Positions 45,521-53,734 of a DNA stretch of 57,165 nt are shown here, in pieces (position 1 is the first letter of the stretch; each line of letters opens with the position of its first letter). Below the pieces are notes generated by a model. It saw nothing but the letters and a program-made list of their open reading frames with translations. It did not search any database and had not been told where the DNA came from. The stretch is from Hyphomicrobiales bacterium. GTDB lineage: Bacteria; Pseudomonadota; Alphaproteobacteria; Rhizobiales; Rhizobiaceae. The position numbers and the translations under genes are program-made. The stretch is taken from assembly GCA_900473685.1 (NCBI GenBank), contig UCNE01000004.1, positions 1 through 57,165 of the forward strand, given 5' to 3'.

Positions 45521-47980
45521 TTAGAATGATGTTCGCTTGTTTATGCTAAGTGATACTCTTTGGAAAGAATCTTCGGAAGACCTGCAGAACGACTCCCAAT
45601 CGAAATACGATGGTACCTGGCCGAAACTCGTCCAAATTTTGTTTAGGTAATCTCTAAATTGAACTGCACGAGCGTATCGATCGCCTAAAGAAAACGATCT
45701 GATTTTGTTCTTGATCTCGGTGCTAGTCGTTTCGTCGAAAATGGGCGTGTCCACGCACATCGCATCAAGGTAGTTAAAGGTGCCCATCCACACTTTCAAA
45801 TGGTAAGCACCGATTGTGTTGACGCGAAATGACTGCGGCATCTGGCCCAAAAGCTCACCTTGGTCCTCCTCAAAGGTAACGCGCTCAGGAGCCTCTATGA
45901 GTTTTTTATTGTTCGCCCGCCGCAACGCGGCATCGACGGCGATTTGACGAATACCGAGTTCTTGTAGTGCCTCCACAATATCGGTGTAGTTTACGAAACC
46001 CTCGGATGACCTTCGCGGAGCGCTCTCGTGCAAAAGCCCTAGAATCAATGGGAGAGCGAAATGCTCCCGAGGGTCATTTGTAGTGACATCAAACAAATTA
46101 GCGGCTAGCGCCTTCTCCGGATCGTAGTACTGATAATCACCTTGAATGGCCACTTTCCAAAAATCATGCAGAGGCACGATATAATCAGACGTATCCGCCA
46201 GCGCCCTAACTGAAGAATGTAGATCGACGTTGGGGTTACCAAACATCCTCGCTACAAATTGGATTAACTCCCGAACATTACCATCCGTGATGTTTTCAAG
46301 GAAGATTTTAACGGGATCTAGTCGATCAATCGAGCCGAGCAGGACCTTGATAAGAGTGGCAATATTTCCAAGCCGGAACGAAACGGCCTTCAGCCTCTCA
46401 AGCTGTATTCTGCCTTCCGCTATACCCAAGGCGAAAACCAGTCTGCGCTCTAACACCTCATCCACCCGAGGTGGTGCGATCGTGAAGATTCGATGGGGAT
46501 AAGCAGCCAGGGTTCCAGATCGCTTTGACAAAAAGAATGTTTTTGGGCGAACAGAAACAAAAACCGTTGCACGCCAGTCGGCTGCAAGGTTTTGTGCAAT
46601 AACGAAAGCCTCCTGTTGCACAGAGAAGTTCCGCTGATCTGCGTTATCAAGTGCAATAATAACTTGTTTTCGTTTTTCTTTCGACAAATAATCTATCGAC
46701 AGTCTCAAGTGGTCGGCTCGTTTTGTCTGCTTTTCACCGAGCATTTCCAGCAGCTTATCTTGAAATTTCCCTGGGTCTTTATCTTTTAGATCACCCCATG
46801 TACTTGTTTCAAAGCGTCGTATATCCTTCTTGTATACAGCCTTCACGAAGTCACTTTGCATCACGTCGATTTTATAATTTTCGAGCAGGGACTCTTCGAT
46901 TTGATCAAGTACCAGATCAATCAGCGAGACGCTGAGCGCTCCTTTCCTGCCCAAGTTCACATAAGCGTAAATCGCGTGCTGGAACTCACTAAATGCGCTA
47001 ACGTACATCAAGTGTTTTAGGAAAGAGGATTTGCCAACGCCCACATCGCCAACCAACGCAATTGGTCGGTTAGAAATGGCTTCAGCCAGGATCGCCGGTG
47101 TAAGTTGTGGTTTGCCACCCTTACCTGAAACGGGCTGTGGTTTGTGAGCATCTTCTGCATCAGGAAACAACGCTGCATAGCGAGCCGAAAGCATCTGTTT
47201 GCTGATGAGGGCGTGCTGGCCTAAAGCGCCACTCTCGCAATAGCAGTCCTCATAAAATTGCTGCTCTAGTTCCGGCTGTTCCTCAATGCTCAATAGGACC
47301 AACTCAGCGATATCGGACATAGAGCGCTGCAAATCTGTTGGCTCGCGGAACTGCGGATAGTTCGGTATTGCAGCCGAGAGTTTCTCCGGCGGTTTTGGCG
47401 CTGCGCTCTTCTCCAGCAAACTGAAAAGTGCGTTTTCCGCAACGGCTTGCGGAGATAGGGTCTGCCACGCTCGCGAGAACGACAGACGCAGGTGTTCCAA
47501 GCTGTCGAAGAGAATGCATTTCGATTTGGTCTTGCTGGTGAGGTTTGGTTCAGCTCGAAAAGCTACGATCTGGTGGCCATTCGTGGCAACGGCCAACGGC
47601 ACTCCGCGGAGCAAGCAATAATTGTTCACCTGCGTAACGGCTTCAGAGCAATCTGCCGAACAAAGCATGACTGACGCCAAATTGTGTACGATCGAGTTAG
47701 ACATCTTACGGGGCACTTCAAACTGCTTGCCTTCCCGCTTAGCTTCCCAAATAGCGCTCCTAGGTATTCCAAGTTCATAGTCGCTGTATTCGCGAGCGTG
47801 CGGCCTCTCAAGCTCGAAAGTGTTCTCTGCCCATCCAAGACAATCTAACAGCAAGCGATCGATAATTCGGAAACGAGTCTCCGCCTCATTCCAGTCATGA
47901 TGACTACTGTCAATCTCGGCAATGAGTAGATCAAGGTTGGCGGCACCTTCAGACAACTCTGCGGCTTCTTTTCTCGGCAT
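45521..47980 (-). CDS. Fusion of HsdR-like PD-(D/E)XK nuclease and P-loop NTPase, candidate anti-phage protein
   Basis: An 819-residue protein. Residues 30-145 match the HsdR N-terminal nuclease: E34 in EAETRFRIIDRLLLDCLGW, D67 in SDYELG, E79 and K81 in IWEAKREGKQFE, and VATNGHQIVAF. A helical linker follows. A P-loop NTPase domain starts with Walker A GDVGVGKSS (311-319), Walker B IIALDNAD (D445, D448) and a conserved arginine in SVRPK (478). The rest is helical, probably winged-helix and effector-sensing repeats, as in STAND ATPases. AGGGGAA precedes the ATG. It is followed by the HEPN-like gene. The layout suggests an infection-activated nuclease; no named system is matched from memory. 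Confidence 0.75.
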   Translation of the reverse strand: MPRKEAAELSEGAANLDLLIAEIDSSHHDWNEAETRFRIIDRLLLDCLGWAENTFELERPHAREYSDYELGIPRSAIWEAKREGKQFEVPRKMSNSIVHNLASVMLCSADCSEAVTQVNNYCLLRGVPLAVATNGHQIVAFRAEPNLTSKTKSKCILFDSLEHLRLSFSRAWQTLSPQAVAENALFSLLEKSAAPKPPEKLSAAIPNYPQFREPTDLQRSMSDIAELVLLSIEEQPELEQQFYEDCYCESGALGQHALISKQMLSARYAALFPDAEDAHKPQPVSGKGGKPQLTPAILAEAISNRPIALVGDVGVGKSSFLKHLMYVSAFSEFQHAIYAYVNLGRKGALSVSLIDLVLDQIEESLLENYKIDVMQSDFVKAVYKKDIRRFETSTWGDLKDKDPGKFQDKLLEMLGEKQTKRADHLRLSIDYLSKEKRKQVIIALDNADQRNFSVQQEAFVIAQNLAADWRATVFVSVRPKTFFLSKRSGTLAAYPHRIFTIAPPRVDEVLERRLVFALGIAEGRIQLERLKAVSFRLGNIATLIKVLLGSIDRLDPVKIFLENITDGNVRELIQFVARMFGNPNVDLHSSVRALADTSDYIVPLHDFWKVAIQGDYQYYDPEKALAANLFDVTTNDPREHFALPLILGLLHESAPRRSSEGFVNYTDIVEALQELGIRQIAVDAALRRANNKKLIEAPERVTFEEDQGELLGQMPQSFRVNTIGAYHLKVWMGTFNYLDAMCVDTPIFDETTSTEIKNKIRSFSLGDRYARAVQFRDYLNKIWTSFGQVPSYFDWESFCRSSEDSFQRVSLSINKRTSF

Positions 47981-48324
47981 TCAGGCTATTCCCCTTTCAG
48001 CCAAAAATGCTCTAAATAGTAAGCACTTGCAACTAGCGGTGTCGACCAAAGTGCATGCGCTGTAAAGAAAGTGCTTTCCATGTAACAACCCGACGAGCGT
48101 TGGGTGTGATGTTAATCGGCGTATACATAGCCGTCGGTCCACTTCTCCTTGGCTGCGGCCTTGTGTAAGCGGTGTGCCCATCGCCCCGGACAAGAAATCG
48201 AGGCATCGACTAAAATGCCACCGAGCCGTACCCGGGTGGAACGTGCGCAAAAGCCTCTTATCATTGACAGGAAGGCGAGCTGGAGACGCCATTGTCACCA
48301 TAAGGGCGACAATGGCGAGCGGGT
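47981..48324. other. Intergenic region between sulfatase and nuclease-NTPase gene
   Basis: About 340 nt. It includes a 10-bp hairpin (48287-48317) just past the sulfatase stop and the promoter region of the nuclease-NTPase gene. Short frames here have no ribosome site. No integrase or transposase remnant recognised. Confidence 0.45.
48287..48317 (-). terminator. Hairpin after the sulfatase gene
   Basis: CGCCATTGTC / GACAATGGCG, a perfect 10-bp stem with 11-nt loop, 8 nt past the sulfatase stop on the minus strand. No T-run follows. Confidence 0.5.
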
Positions 48325-49932
48325 CTATCGCGATGCAGGAGTGGACAACTGTTCTACGACCTTGTCCAGATTGAAGCTAGCGGGCTTCTGCCTTGGCGGA
48401 AATTCCTTGAAGCTGCTTAGCCATTTGGCTGCAAAAGCCTGCAGCGGAACTTGCACGAAGGCCCGTTCCGCCACCCAGCGGTCGTACAGGATGGACTGGT
48501 CGCCCCGCTCGAACGGGTCGGAGCGAAGGTTGAACAGCTTGGGCAGGCGCAGTTCGTCGAACTGGCCCATCCAGACACCCAATCGCTCGTGGTTCTGTTC
48601 CAGAAAGACCGCCTTCCACTCGTTGTAGCGGATAGCGACAAGCTGGCCGTCGTCATTCCAGTAGACGAACTCGTTGCGCGGGGCATCTTTCACCTCGCCT
48701 TTGAAGAACGGCATGAGATTGTAGCCGTCGAGGTGGACCTTGAACGTCTTAGTTCCGAACCGACCGCCCTTGAGGCACTTCTCCACGACATCCGGATCGC
48801 CGCCTGCGGCTGCAAAAGTTGGAACAAGATCGTAATGCGAGAAAGTCTCGTTGAAGGTCGTGCCAGGTTTGATCGTTCCGGGCCAACGGATCACCATCGG
48901 CACACGATAGCCGCCTTCCCAGTTCGTTGCCTTCTCGCCTCGGAAGGGAGTGTTGCCGCCATCTGGCCAGGACATCACTTCCGCGCCGTTGTCGGTCGTG
49001 AACACCACGATGGTGTTCTCCGCCACACCAAGATCGTCGAGCTTTTGGAGCAACTGACCGACATAGCCGTCAAGTTCCACCATTCCGTCCGCGTAAACGC
49101 CAAGACCGGTCTTGCCTTTCGAAGCGGGCTTCAGATGCGTCCATACATGCATACGGCTCGGATTGAAGTAGCAGAACCATGGCTTGTCGGCACTATGCTG
49201 GCGGTCGATGAAGTCAAGCGCCGCGCCCAAGAACTCTTCGTCGACCGTCTCCATTCTTTTGGTATTGAGTGCGCCGGTATCTTCGATCTTTCCGTCGGCC
49301 GATGCCTTGATCACCCCACGCGGACCGAACCGCTTTCCAAATGCCGGGTCCTTCGGATAGTCCGGATTTTCTGGCTCTTCCTCGGCATTCAGATGGTAAA
49401 GGTTGCCGAAGAACTCGTCGAAGCCATGGTTCGTGGGAAGGAACTCGTCCTTGTCGCCCAGGTGGTTCTTGCCGAACTGTCCCGTCGCATAGCCGAGCGG
49501 CTTGAGAAATTCTGCAACGCTTGGGTCTTCGGCACGCAGGCCAATATCGGCACCCGGTAATCCGACCTTCGTGAGACCCGTACGGATCGGAGACTGGCCT
49601 GTGATGAACGCAGCACGACCGGCGGTGCAGCTTTGCTCACCATACCAGTCGGTGAACAATCCGCCCTCATTGCCGATGCGGTCGATGTTCGGCGTCCGGT
49701 AACCCATGATGCCGCGATTGTAGATGCTTGTATTGAACCAGCCGATGTCATCCGCCATGATCATCAGAATATTTGGCTTGCTGCCCGCACGACCAGTAGG
49801 AGCTGCCTGCTGTGCGTTGGCCGCCTTGGAGCTGGCCAGTGATGCTCCGGTTGCCGCAAGGACTGTGCTTGCAACAAGCAGGTCACGGCGGCTTAGGCCG
49901 CGCTGCATCTCGGGTTTCTTCTCATTTGACAT
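48325..49932 (-). CDS. Tat-exported arylsulfatase
   Basis: A 535-residue periplasmic sulfatase hydrolysing sulfate esters. A twin-arginine signal is present (SRRDLLVASTVLAATGASLA) with cleavage near ANA|QQ. The N-terminal metal motif is NILMIMADDIGW (D61, D62), and the formylglycine site is C102 in SCTAGRAA (CxAxR), which needs a sulfatase-modifying enzyme encoded elsewhere. Further family stretches are TTDNGAEVMSWPDGGNTPFR and WEGGYRVPMVIRWPG. AAGGGG precedes the ATG; a palindrome lies upstream. It is a metabolic gene in an otherwise mobile stretch, probably island cargo. Confidence 0.93.
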   Translation of the reverse strand: MSNEKKPEMQRGLSRRDLLVASTVLAATGASLASSKAANAQQAAPTGRAGSKPNILMIMADDIGWFNTSIYNRGIMGYRTPNIDRIGNEGGLFTDWYGEQSCTAGRAAFITGQSPIRTGLTKVGLPGADIGLRAEDPSVAEFLKPLGYATGQFGKNHLGDKDEFLPTNHGFDEFFGNLYHLNAEEEPENPDYPKDPAFGKRFGPRGVIKASADGKIEDTGALNTKRMETVDEEFLGAALDFIDRQHSADKPWFCYFNPSRMHVWTHLKPASKGKTGLGVYADGMVELDGYVGQLLQKLDDLGVAENTIVVFTTDNGAEVMSWPDGGNTPFRGEKATNWEGGYRVPMVIRWPGTIKPGTTFNETFSHYDLVPTFAAAGGDPDVVEKCLKGGRFGTKTFKVHLDGYNLMPFFKGEVKDAPRNEFVYWNDDGQLVAIRYNEWKAVFLEQNHERLGVWMGQFDELRLPKLFNLRSDPFERGDQSILYDRWVAERAFVQVPLQAFAAKWLSSFKEFPPRQKPASFNLDKVVEQLSTPASR

Positions 49933-49953
49933 TAGGGTACCCCTTCTTCAGCA

Positions 49954-49969
49954 GACGGTTCGGACCGTC
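49954..49969. promoter_or_regulatory. Palindrome upstream of the sulfatase gene
   Basis: GACGGT-TCGG-ACCGTC, a perfect 6-bp inverted repeat 22 nt before the sulfatase ATG. It is placed as an operator for a dimeric regulator would be; a small hairpin in the leader is the alternative. Confidence 0.4.
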
Positions 49970-50110
49970 GTTTCCAAGGTAGACAGGAATCGCAATAAGG
50001 GAAGTACGTTACAGTAACTTCAACCGATGTTTGCGAGACGTGGCCGCAACGGGTTGGCTGTGTATACGGATCTAACGTTCGGCGAACGGAGGTTGGTTAA
50101 CCGTGAAGGC

Positions 50111-50500
50111 TTAGGCGAACCATCGCTGCCAGTACTCGTTTCGCATCGTGTCAGCATTTTCGCCGCCGCCGACCTTGGCAGGCAGGAACCATACGTCAAC
50201 CGACTTAAGACCATCGGCGATCATGCTCGTGCTGCATTTCAACTGCGTTTCGCCAGCCTTGCTGATCGGCTTGTTGGCGAACATTACAATCCAGTTGTTG
50301 TACCCACTGGCACCCTTCTTGTCCTTGTCGGTGCCGCCGATGTAAAGCACGTCGTCATTGCTGGGGTCCATGTACACCAGCGTGCCATGAGCCGTCACAT
50401 TCAACATGTTGTGGTAAGTGCTGCCCATTTTGCGAATGGCGGTGATGCGCTCATAGCCCGCATCAACAAGTTGCTGTGCGGTAAGGATCTTCTTGGTCAA
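50111..50500 (-). CDS. Hypothetical protein of the satellite-like block
   Basis: A 129-residue protein with a TTG start preceded by GGAG 8 nt upstream. It has a beta-rich middle (NVTAHGTLVYMDPSNDDVLY, then NNWIVMFANKP) and no signal or membrane span. Family unknown. It follows the recombinase gene by 77 nt on the same strand. The stop is followed by CCTTCACGG, a motif repeated after the recombinase gene. Confidence 0.6.
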   Translation of the reverse strand: MTKKILTAQQLVDAGYERITAIRKMGSTYHNMLNVTAHGTLVYMDPSNDDVLYIGGTDKDKKGASGYNNWIVMFANKPISKAGETQLKCSTSMIADGLKSVDVWFLPAKVGGGENADTMRNEYWQRWFA

Positions 50501-50576
50501 TTGCTTTACTCCGTTGCGGCCTGCGTTGCATCGCCGTTGCGTGTTTATATATCGTCTGGGTTGCTCCCCGTGAAGG

Positions 50577-51248
50577 CTAAGCCGCCAGCCGTTTCAGCAC
50601 GTTGGCAACGGTCGTCGCGTGCCACCGCCCTCCCCGTGCCGTGGCAATGCTGCCCTCGTTGAGCTCGTCAGCCACCTGTTGAAGGGTAAGACCACGGCCC
50701 CGCAGGGTGTAAATGCGGGGTGCCACCTTGGTAGCGTGGGCGTCCGCAGTTTGAATGCGGTTGGCACCGGCAAGGGCGGCTGCCTGTGCGGCTTGGCCGC
50801 CCCGGCTGGGGTTGGCAAAGCCCAGCTTTTGCCCGCGCCCACGGGCCGCCTGTAAAGCCGCCTTGGTGCGCTCGCTTATCATCTTGGCCTCGTGCTCGGC
50901 CACAACCGCAAGGATGCCAATCGTTAGGCGGTTGATGTGCGGCTGGTCGCAAAACACCACCTCTGTGCCAGCGTCAAGCAGGGCCAGCAAAAAGGCGGCA
51001 TTGCGGCCCAGCCGGTCGAGCTTCGCAACGGCAAGGGTTGCCCCGGTCGCCTTGGCTGCGGCAAGGGCGGCAGACAGCTGGGGGCGCTCGTTCTTAGTGC
51101 CGCTTTCGACTTCGATAAACGTGGCGGTGATCGTGTGCCCGGCGTTGGTTGCATAACGCTTAACTAGGCTTTCCTGCGCATCCAGCCCAAGGCCGCTATC
51201 GCCCTGACGTTGTGTTGATACGCGATAATAGGCAACAAGGTTAGCCAT
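50577..51248 (-). CDS. Small serine recombinase (resolvase/invertase family)
   Basis: A 223-residue site-specific recombinase. The catalytic serine is in AYYRVSTQRQGDSGLGLDAQ, and the conserved arginines are in VAKLDRLGRNAAFLL. A C-terminal helix-turn-helix region includes TLQQVADELNEGSIATARGG. The start at 51248 has AAAGGGGGAG before it. This size is that of Tn3-like resolvases and DNA invertases, not the large serine integrases. It may resolve or invert a segment, or be the island's mobilising enzyme. Confidence 0.92.
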   Translation of the reverse strand: MANLVAYYRVSTQRQGDSGLGLDAQESLVKRYATNAGHTITATFIEVESGTKNERPQLSAALAAAKATGATLAVAKLDRLGRNAAFLLALLDAGTEVVFCDQPHINRLTIGILAVVAEHEAKMISERTKAALQAARGRGQKLGFANPSRGGQAAQAAALAGANRIQTADAHATKVAPRIYTLRGRGLTLQQVADELNEGSIATARGGRWHATTVANVLKRLAA

Positions 51249-51273
51249 AGTGTTCACTCCCCCTTTGTGCCGG

Positions 51274-51570
51274 TCACTTAAAAAATTGGACGGCGAAGGG
51301 TGTCGCCTTTGCACATACCGCGTTGGCGTTCTCGCCGTAAGCGGCGATCTGTCCACGCCGGTATTCGACGTAGTAGTCAGTACGTTCCAGCAGCGGTTCC
51401 GAGAATGCGGCGAACTTGTCTGCATCAATCATATCCCGCCACTGGCATTCCATGGCGGAAACCACACCGATGTTAAAGCCCACGACAAGCTCATCGTTGG
51501 TTAGTGCGGCCTGCGCCACGGCTGTTAATGAGGTAAGGGCGAAGGCGGCGGCTGCAATGGTCCTAAGCAT
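51274..51570 (-). CDS. Small exported hypothetical protein
   Basis: A 98-residue protein with a signal peptide (MLRTIAAAAFALTSLTAVAQ, cleavage before ALTND) and GGGAAG upstream. The mature 75 residues include two cysteines (AMECQWRD, NAVCAKA) likely to form a disulfide. Family unknown. It is 25 nt upstream of the recombinase gene. Confidence 0.6.
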   Translation of the reverse strand: MLRTIAAAAFALTSLTAVAQAALTNDELVVGFNIGVVSAMECQWRDMIDADKFAAFSEPLLERTDYYVEYRRGQIAAYGENANAVCAKATPFAVQFFK

Positions 51571-51645
51571 TTACATCTTCCCGTTGTCGGTTGGTTGTGC
51601 CGTTCAACTCAACCTGTAGATGTAAACAGCCATAGGGACAAGAGG

Positions 51646-52110
51646 CTAGAGGAAGGAAACCCCGCCGTCAGCTTGAAGCAGGGCGATGGAGGCGGCAGCG
51701 AAGGCCAGTGAGGTGCAAGCGCGGGCCTCGTCTGGTGTGTATGCCTTGGGAAAGATCAGTTCGACTCCGGTGCGATCCAAGTACAGTGCCAGCTGTGGCG
51801 AGATGCCCTTGGCCTGCAAGATGGCCCAGTAGCCAACATCCTTGATCTGCATGGCAACATTTGACACCCGGTATTCATCCTGCACGGCGGTTACAAAGTC
51901 CGTGAACGTCAACGCAGCTGCGCTTGCGTAGACGACCTCCTTGATATGTATGCGCTTGAACCCGGTGCGCTCGCTGTTCGGCTGGCAGGCAACCTTGACT
52001 GCCATGTGGGGCTTGTCGGGCGTGCTTGACCGGCTGTGCCCTGCCCCGATGGCCCATTGCGTGGAGGTGTGGCGGTCGAGTGCCATGGCAACCTTGTGCG
52101 CGAATTCCAT
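51646..52110 (-). CDS. Hypothetical protein coupled to the terminase gene
   Basis: A 154-residue protein whose ATG overlaps the TAA of the terminase small subunit gene (TAATG) and has GGAGAGG before it, so translation is coupled. It has no membrane span; the C-terminal part is alanine-rich and helical (ARACTSLAFAAASIALLQ). No domain recognised. In phages, the gene after terS is often large terminase, which it clearly is not. Confidence 0.6.
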   Translation of the reverse strand: MEFAHKVAMALDRHTSTQWAIGAGHSRSSTPDKPHMAVKVACQPNSERTGFKRIHIKEVVYASAAALTFTDFVTAVQDEYRVSNVAMQIKDVGYWAILQAKGISPQLALYLDRTGVELIFPKAYTPDEARACTSLAFAAASIALLQADGGVSFL

Positions 52111-52895
52111 TATGCCTCTCCGGGGTTGAACTGTTCCATGTTGCCGCTGTCCGGGTTGTACCGATAGGACACTTGGTCGTCGGCTGCCGTTCGCGACCAT
52201 TCGCCAGCAACCAGCGCAGGCGGGGCCTGTTTCTTGGGCTCGGGCTCTTCCGCCTTGGAGGCCTGCGGCTGCATCGGGGCGGGTGCCTGGGCATTTTGTG
52301 CCACGGCTGGCGCTGCCGCTGGGAATTCAGCGCCTTCCATAGGCGGAAGGAACGTGCCAGCCTGTATCGGGGCAATGGTGAATGCCATGGCGGGGGCACC
52401 GGTAAAGCCGCCGACCTCAGTTCGCTCGGCCAGCTTCAAATCGCGGGTGGTGACCATGCCGCTAAAGATGTTGGCAATGGCACCGCTCAGCTTCTGGTCG
52501 TAAATCTCGGCCTCGATCTGCTCGATGGCTTCGGCAAGGTCTGGCCGGGCCTTGTCGCCCTTCTTCCACTCGCTCCACCGCCGTGCCCAGATGCCCGCAT
52601 GCTTCAAGAAGCCGGTCACGCTGTAGGGGCGCATCTGCTTATCGTTCAGGTCAACCGGGCGGCCTTTAAACTGGGCCTGCTTTGGCAAAAGGTACGGGTT
52701 GGCATCAACGTAGGCCGTGTAGTCGAGAAACGCCTGATACAGCTGCGCCTCGTCGTGGAAAATTTTATTGCGGTTGCCCTTGTTCCCAACTGCCAGTTGG
52801 TTGCCGGGGGCAAAGTGACCGTTGCTTTCTCGACCGGGAACCGGTGGCGGCGCGGGTAGGTTTGACATGTCAGGTGTGCGCGGACGCCTAGCCAT
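52110..52895 (-). CDS. Phage terminase small subunit, gp3-like
   Basis: A 261-residue DNA-packaging protein. The central part, residues about 50-150, fits the P22 gp3-like terminase small subunit: TVTGL-like PYSVTGFLKHAGIWARRWSE, then LAEAIEQIEAEIYDQKLSGA, then IANIFSGMVTTRDLKLAERT. The N terminus is basic and proline-rich and the C terminus a long Ala/Pro linker. The start at 52895 overlaps the stop of the ribbon-helix-helix gene. No large terminase, portal or capsid gene follows, an arrangement typical of phage satellites that redirect packaging. Confidence 0.6.
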   Translation of the reverse strand: MARRPRTPDMSNLPAPPPVPGRESNGHFAPGNQLAVGNKGNRNKIFHDEAQLYQAFLDYTAYVDANPYLLPKQAQFKGRPVDLNDKQMRPYSVTGFLKHAGIWARRWSEWKKGDKARPDLAEAIEQIEAEIYDQKLSGAIANIFSGMVTTRDLKLAERTEVGGFTGAPAMAFTIAPIQAGTFLPPMEGAEFPAAAPAVAQNAQAPAPMQPQASKAEEPEPKKQAPPALVAGEWSRTAADDQVSYRYNPDSGNMEQFNPGEA

Positions 52896-53055
52896 TTGCT
52901 GCGGCCTTGGATGCTTCCATGTGCCCGCGAACAATGCGTTCGATCAAGGCGCTAATCGTTTCGCCTGTGTCGTGCTGCAAGTTTTCCAGATACCGATATA
53001 CTGACTCGTCCATGAAACAAGTGGGGACTTTATCGCGAAGATAGGTTGACTCCAT
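52888..53055 (-). CDS. Short ribbon-helix-helix-like regulator
   Basis: A 55-residue protein, MESTYLRDKVPTCFMDESVY through EASKAAANG. The strand-helix-helix pattern (TYLRDKVPTCFMD then SVYRYLENLQ and TGETISALIERIVRG) fits CopG/Arc-type DNA-binding proteins. The stop overlaps the terminase gene start by 8 nt, so both are coupled. AGGAC lies upstream, and an inverted repeat 16 nt before the ATG could be its operator. Confidence 0.6.
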   Translation of the reverse strand: MESTYLRDKVPTCFMDESVYRYLENLQHDTGETISALIERIVRGHMEASKAAANG

Positions 53056-53070
53056 ATTAATGTCCTAGAT

Positions 53071-53100
53071 TTGCTTTGGTATGTACCGTAAGCAAAGCAA
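53071..53100. promoter_or_regulatory. Inverted repeat upstream of the RHH/terS operon
   Basis: TTGCTTTG and CAAAGCAA, a perfect 8-bp inverted repeat with 14-nt spacer, starting 16 nt before the ribbon-helix-helix ATG. Fits an autoregulatory operator; a leader hairpin is the alternative. Confidence 0.45.
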
Positions 53101-53688
53101 CGCCCCAAGTAAAGCTGTTGTTTTACTATTCAAGTATTGTTCGGCGGTGCATGCAGCAAACGACCGTTGGGAGTCTATATCTACCGTGAAGGTTAGAGGC
53201 CGACGGTGTAGGAGCGGCTGGGCAACTGGGCATATGTGGTGAGTGCTAATATACCGCCGCCATGCAAGCCCGCTGGTGCGTTTGGCTGGCTTTTGGCACC
53301 ACCATGGCACCCGGCTGCCGTTTGCTTGCCCTGCCCTAGCCTTGCCCTGCCCTGCCAAGGATTGCAGCCTGTTTGCCCCGCCCTTAAGAGCTAGCGCTAA
53401 CACCGCCTGCATTCTGCAACTAGATGCTTGCGATGTTCGAACATGCCGAAAACCGCTGCCAAGGGTATTGGGGGTTTTGGGGTGTGACTACCTAGCCCCC
53501 ACGGCCCTACCCCCCCCTTACACGTACACATACATTGGCCCAATTTTCACTTATTATATTAGAGATTTATAATATATTGTATGTTTTTGCAGGGCTGGGG
53601 GCCGGGTACCTACCCCCAAAACCCCATAACCCCCTTTTGCGCGGCCCTGCGCCCTGGCTACCCTCCCCCCATAACCCCCAAAACGCCA

Positions 53689-53710
53689 AAAGGGGCCTTT
53701 CGGCCCCTTT
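53689..53710. terminator. Terminator at the end of the DUF3987 gene
   Basis: AAAGGGGCC / GGCCCCTTT with a TTTC loop, 25 nt past the DUF3987 stop; ends in T-runs on both strands, so it can act in either direction. Confidence 0.75.
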
Positions 53711-53734
53711 GCGATTATCTTGATGCCGGAACTA

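Larger units (their letters stand above)
53056..53734. other. Non-coding, repeat-rich, origin-like segment
   Basis: About 680 nt without a credible gene between the replication genes and the packaging operon. It contains a direct repeat CTTGCCCTGCCCT (53325 and 53341, period 16), a 12-nt inverted repeat GGGGTTTTGGGG / CCCCAAAACCCC flanking a 38-nt nearly pure A/T stretch near 53545-53582, two copies of CCCCATAACCCCC (53622, 53667), and a terminator. Strand-biased C-runs plus an A/T-rich unwinding-like core beside primase genes suggest a replication origin. Confidence 0.5.

Noticed and set aside
48149..48374. Possible transposase remnant downstream of the sulfatase
   Set aside because: The frames there do not resemble any transposase, and the inverted repeat is a local hairpin, not insertion-sequence ends.
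48451..49560. A 369-codon plus-strand frame
   Set aside because: Antisense to the sulfatase, which carries a Tat signal and the formylglycine motif.
53065..53412. A minus-strand frame in the origin-like segment
   Set aside because: No ribosome site, low-complexity repeats translated into AGQGKARAGQ-type residues; the DNA repeats explain the open frame.
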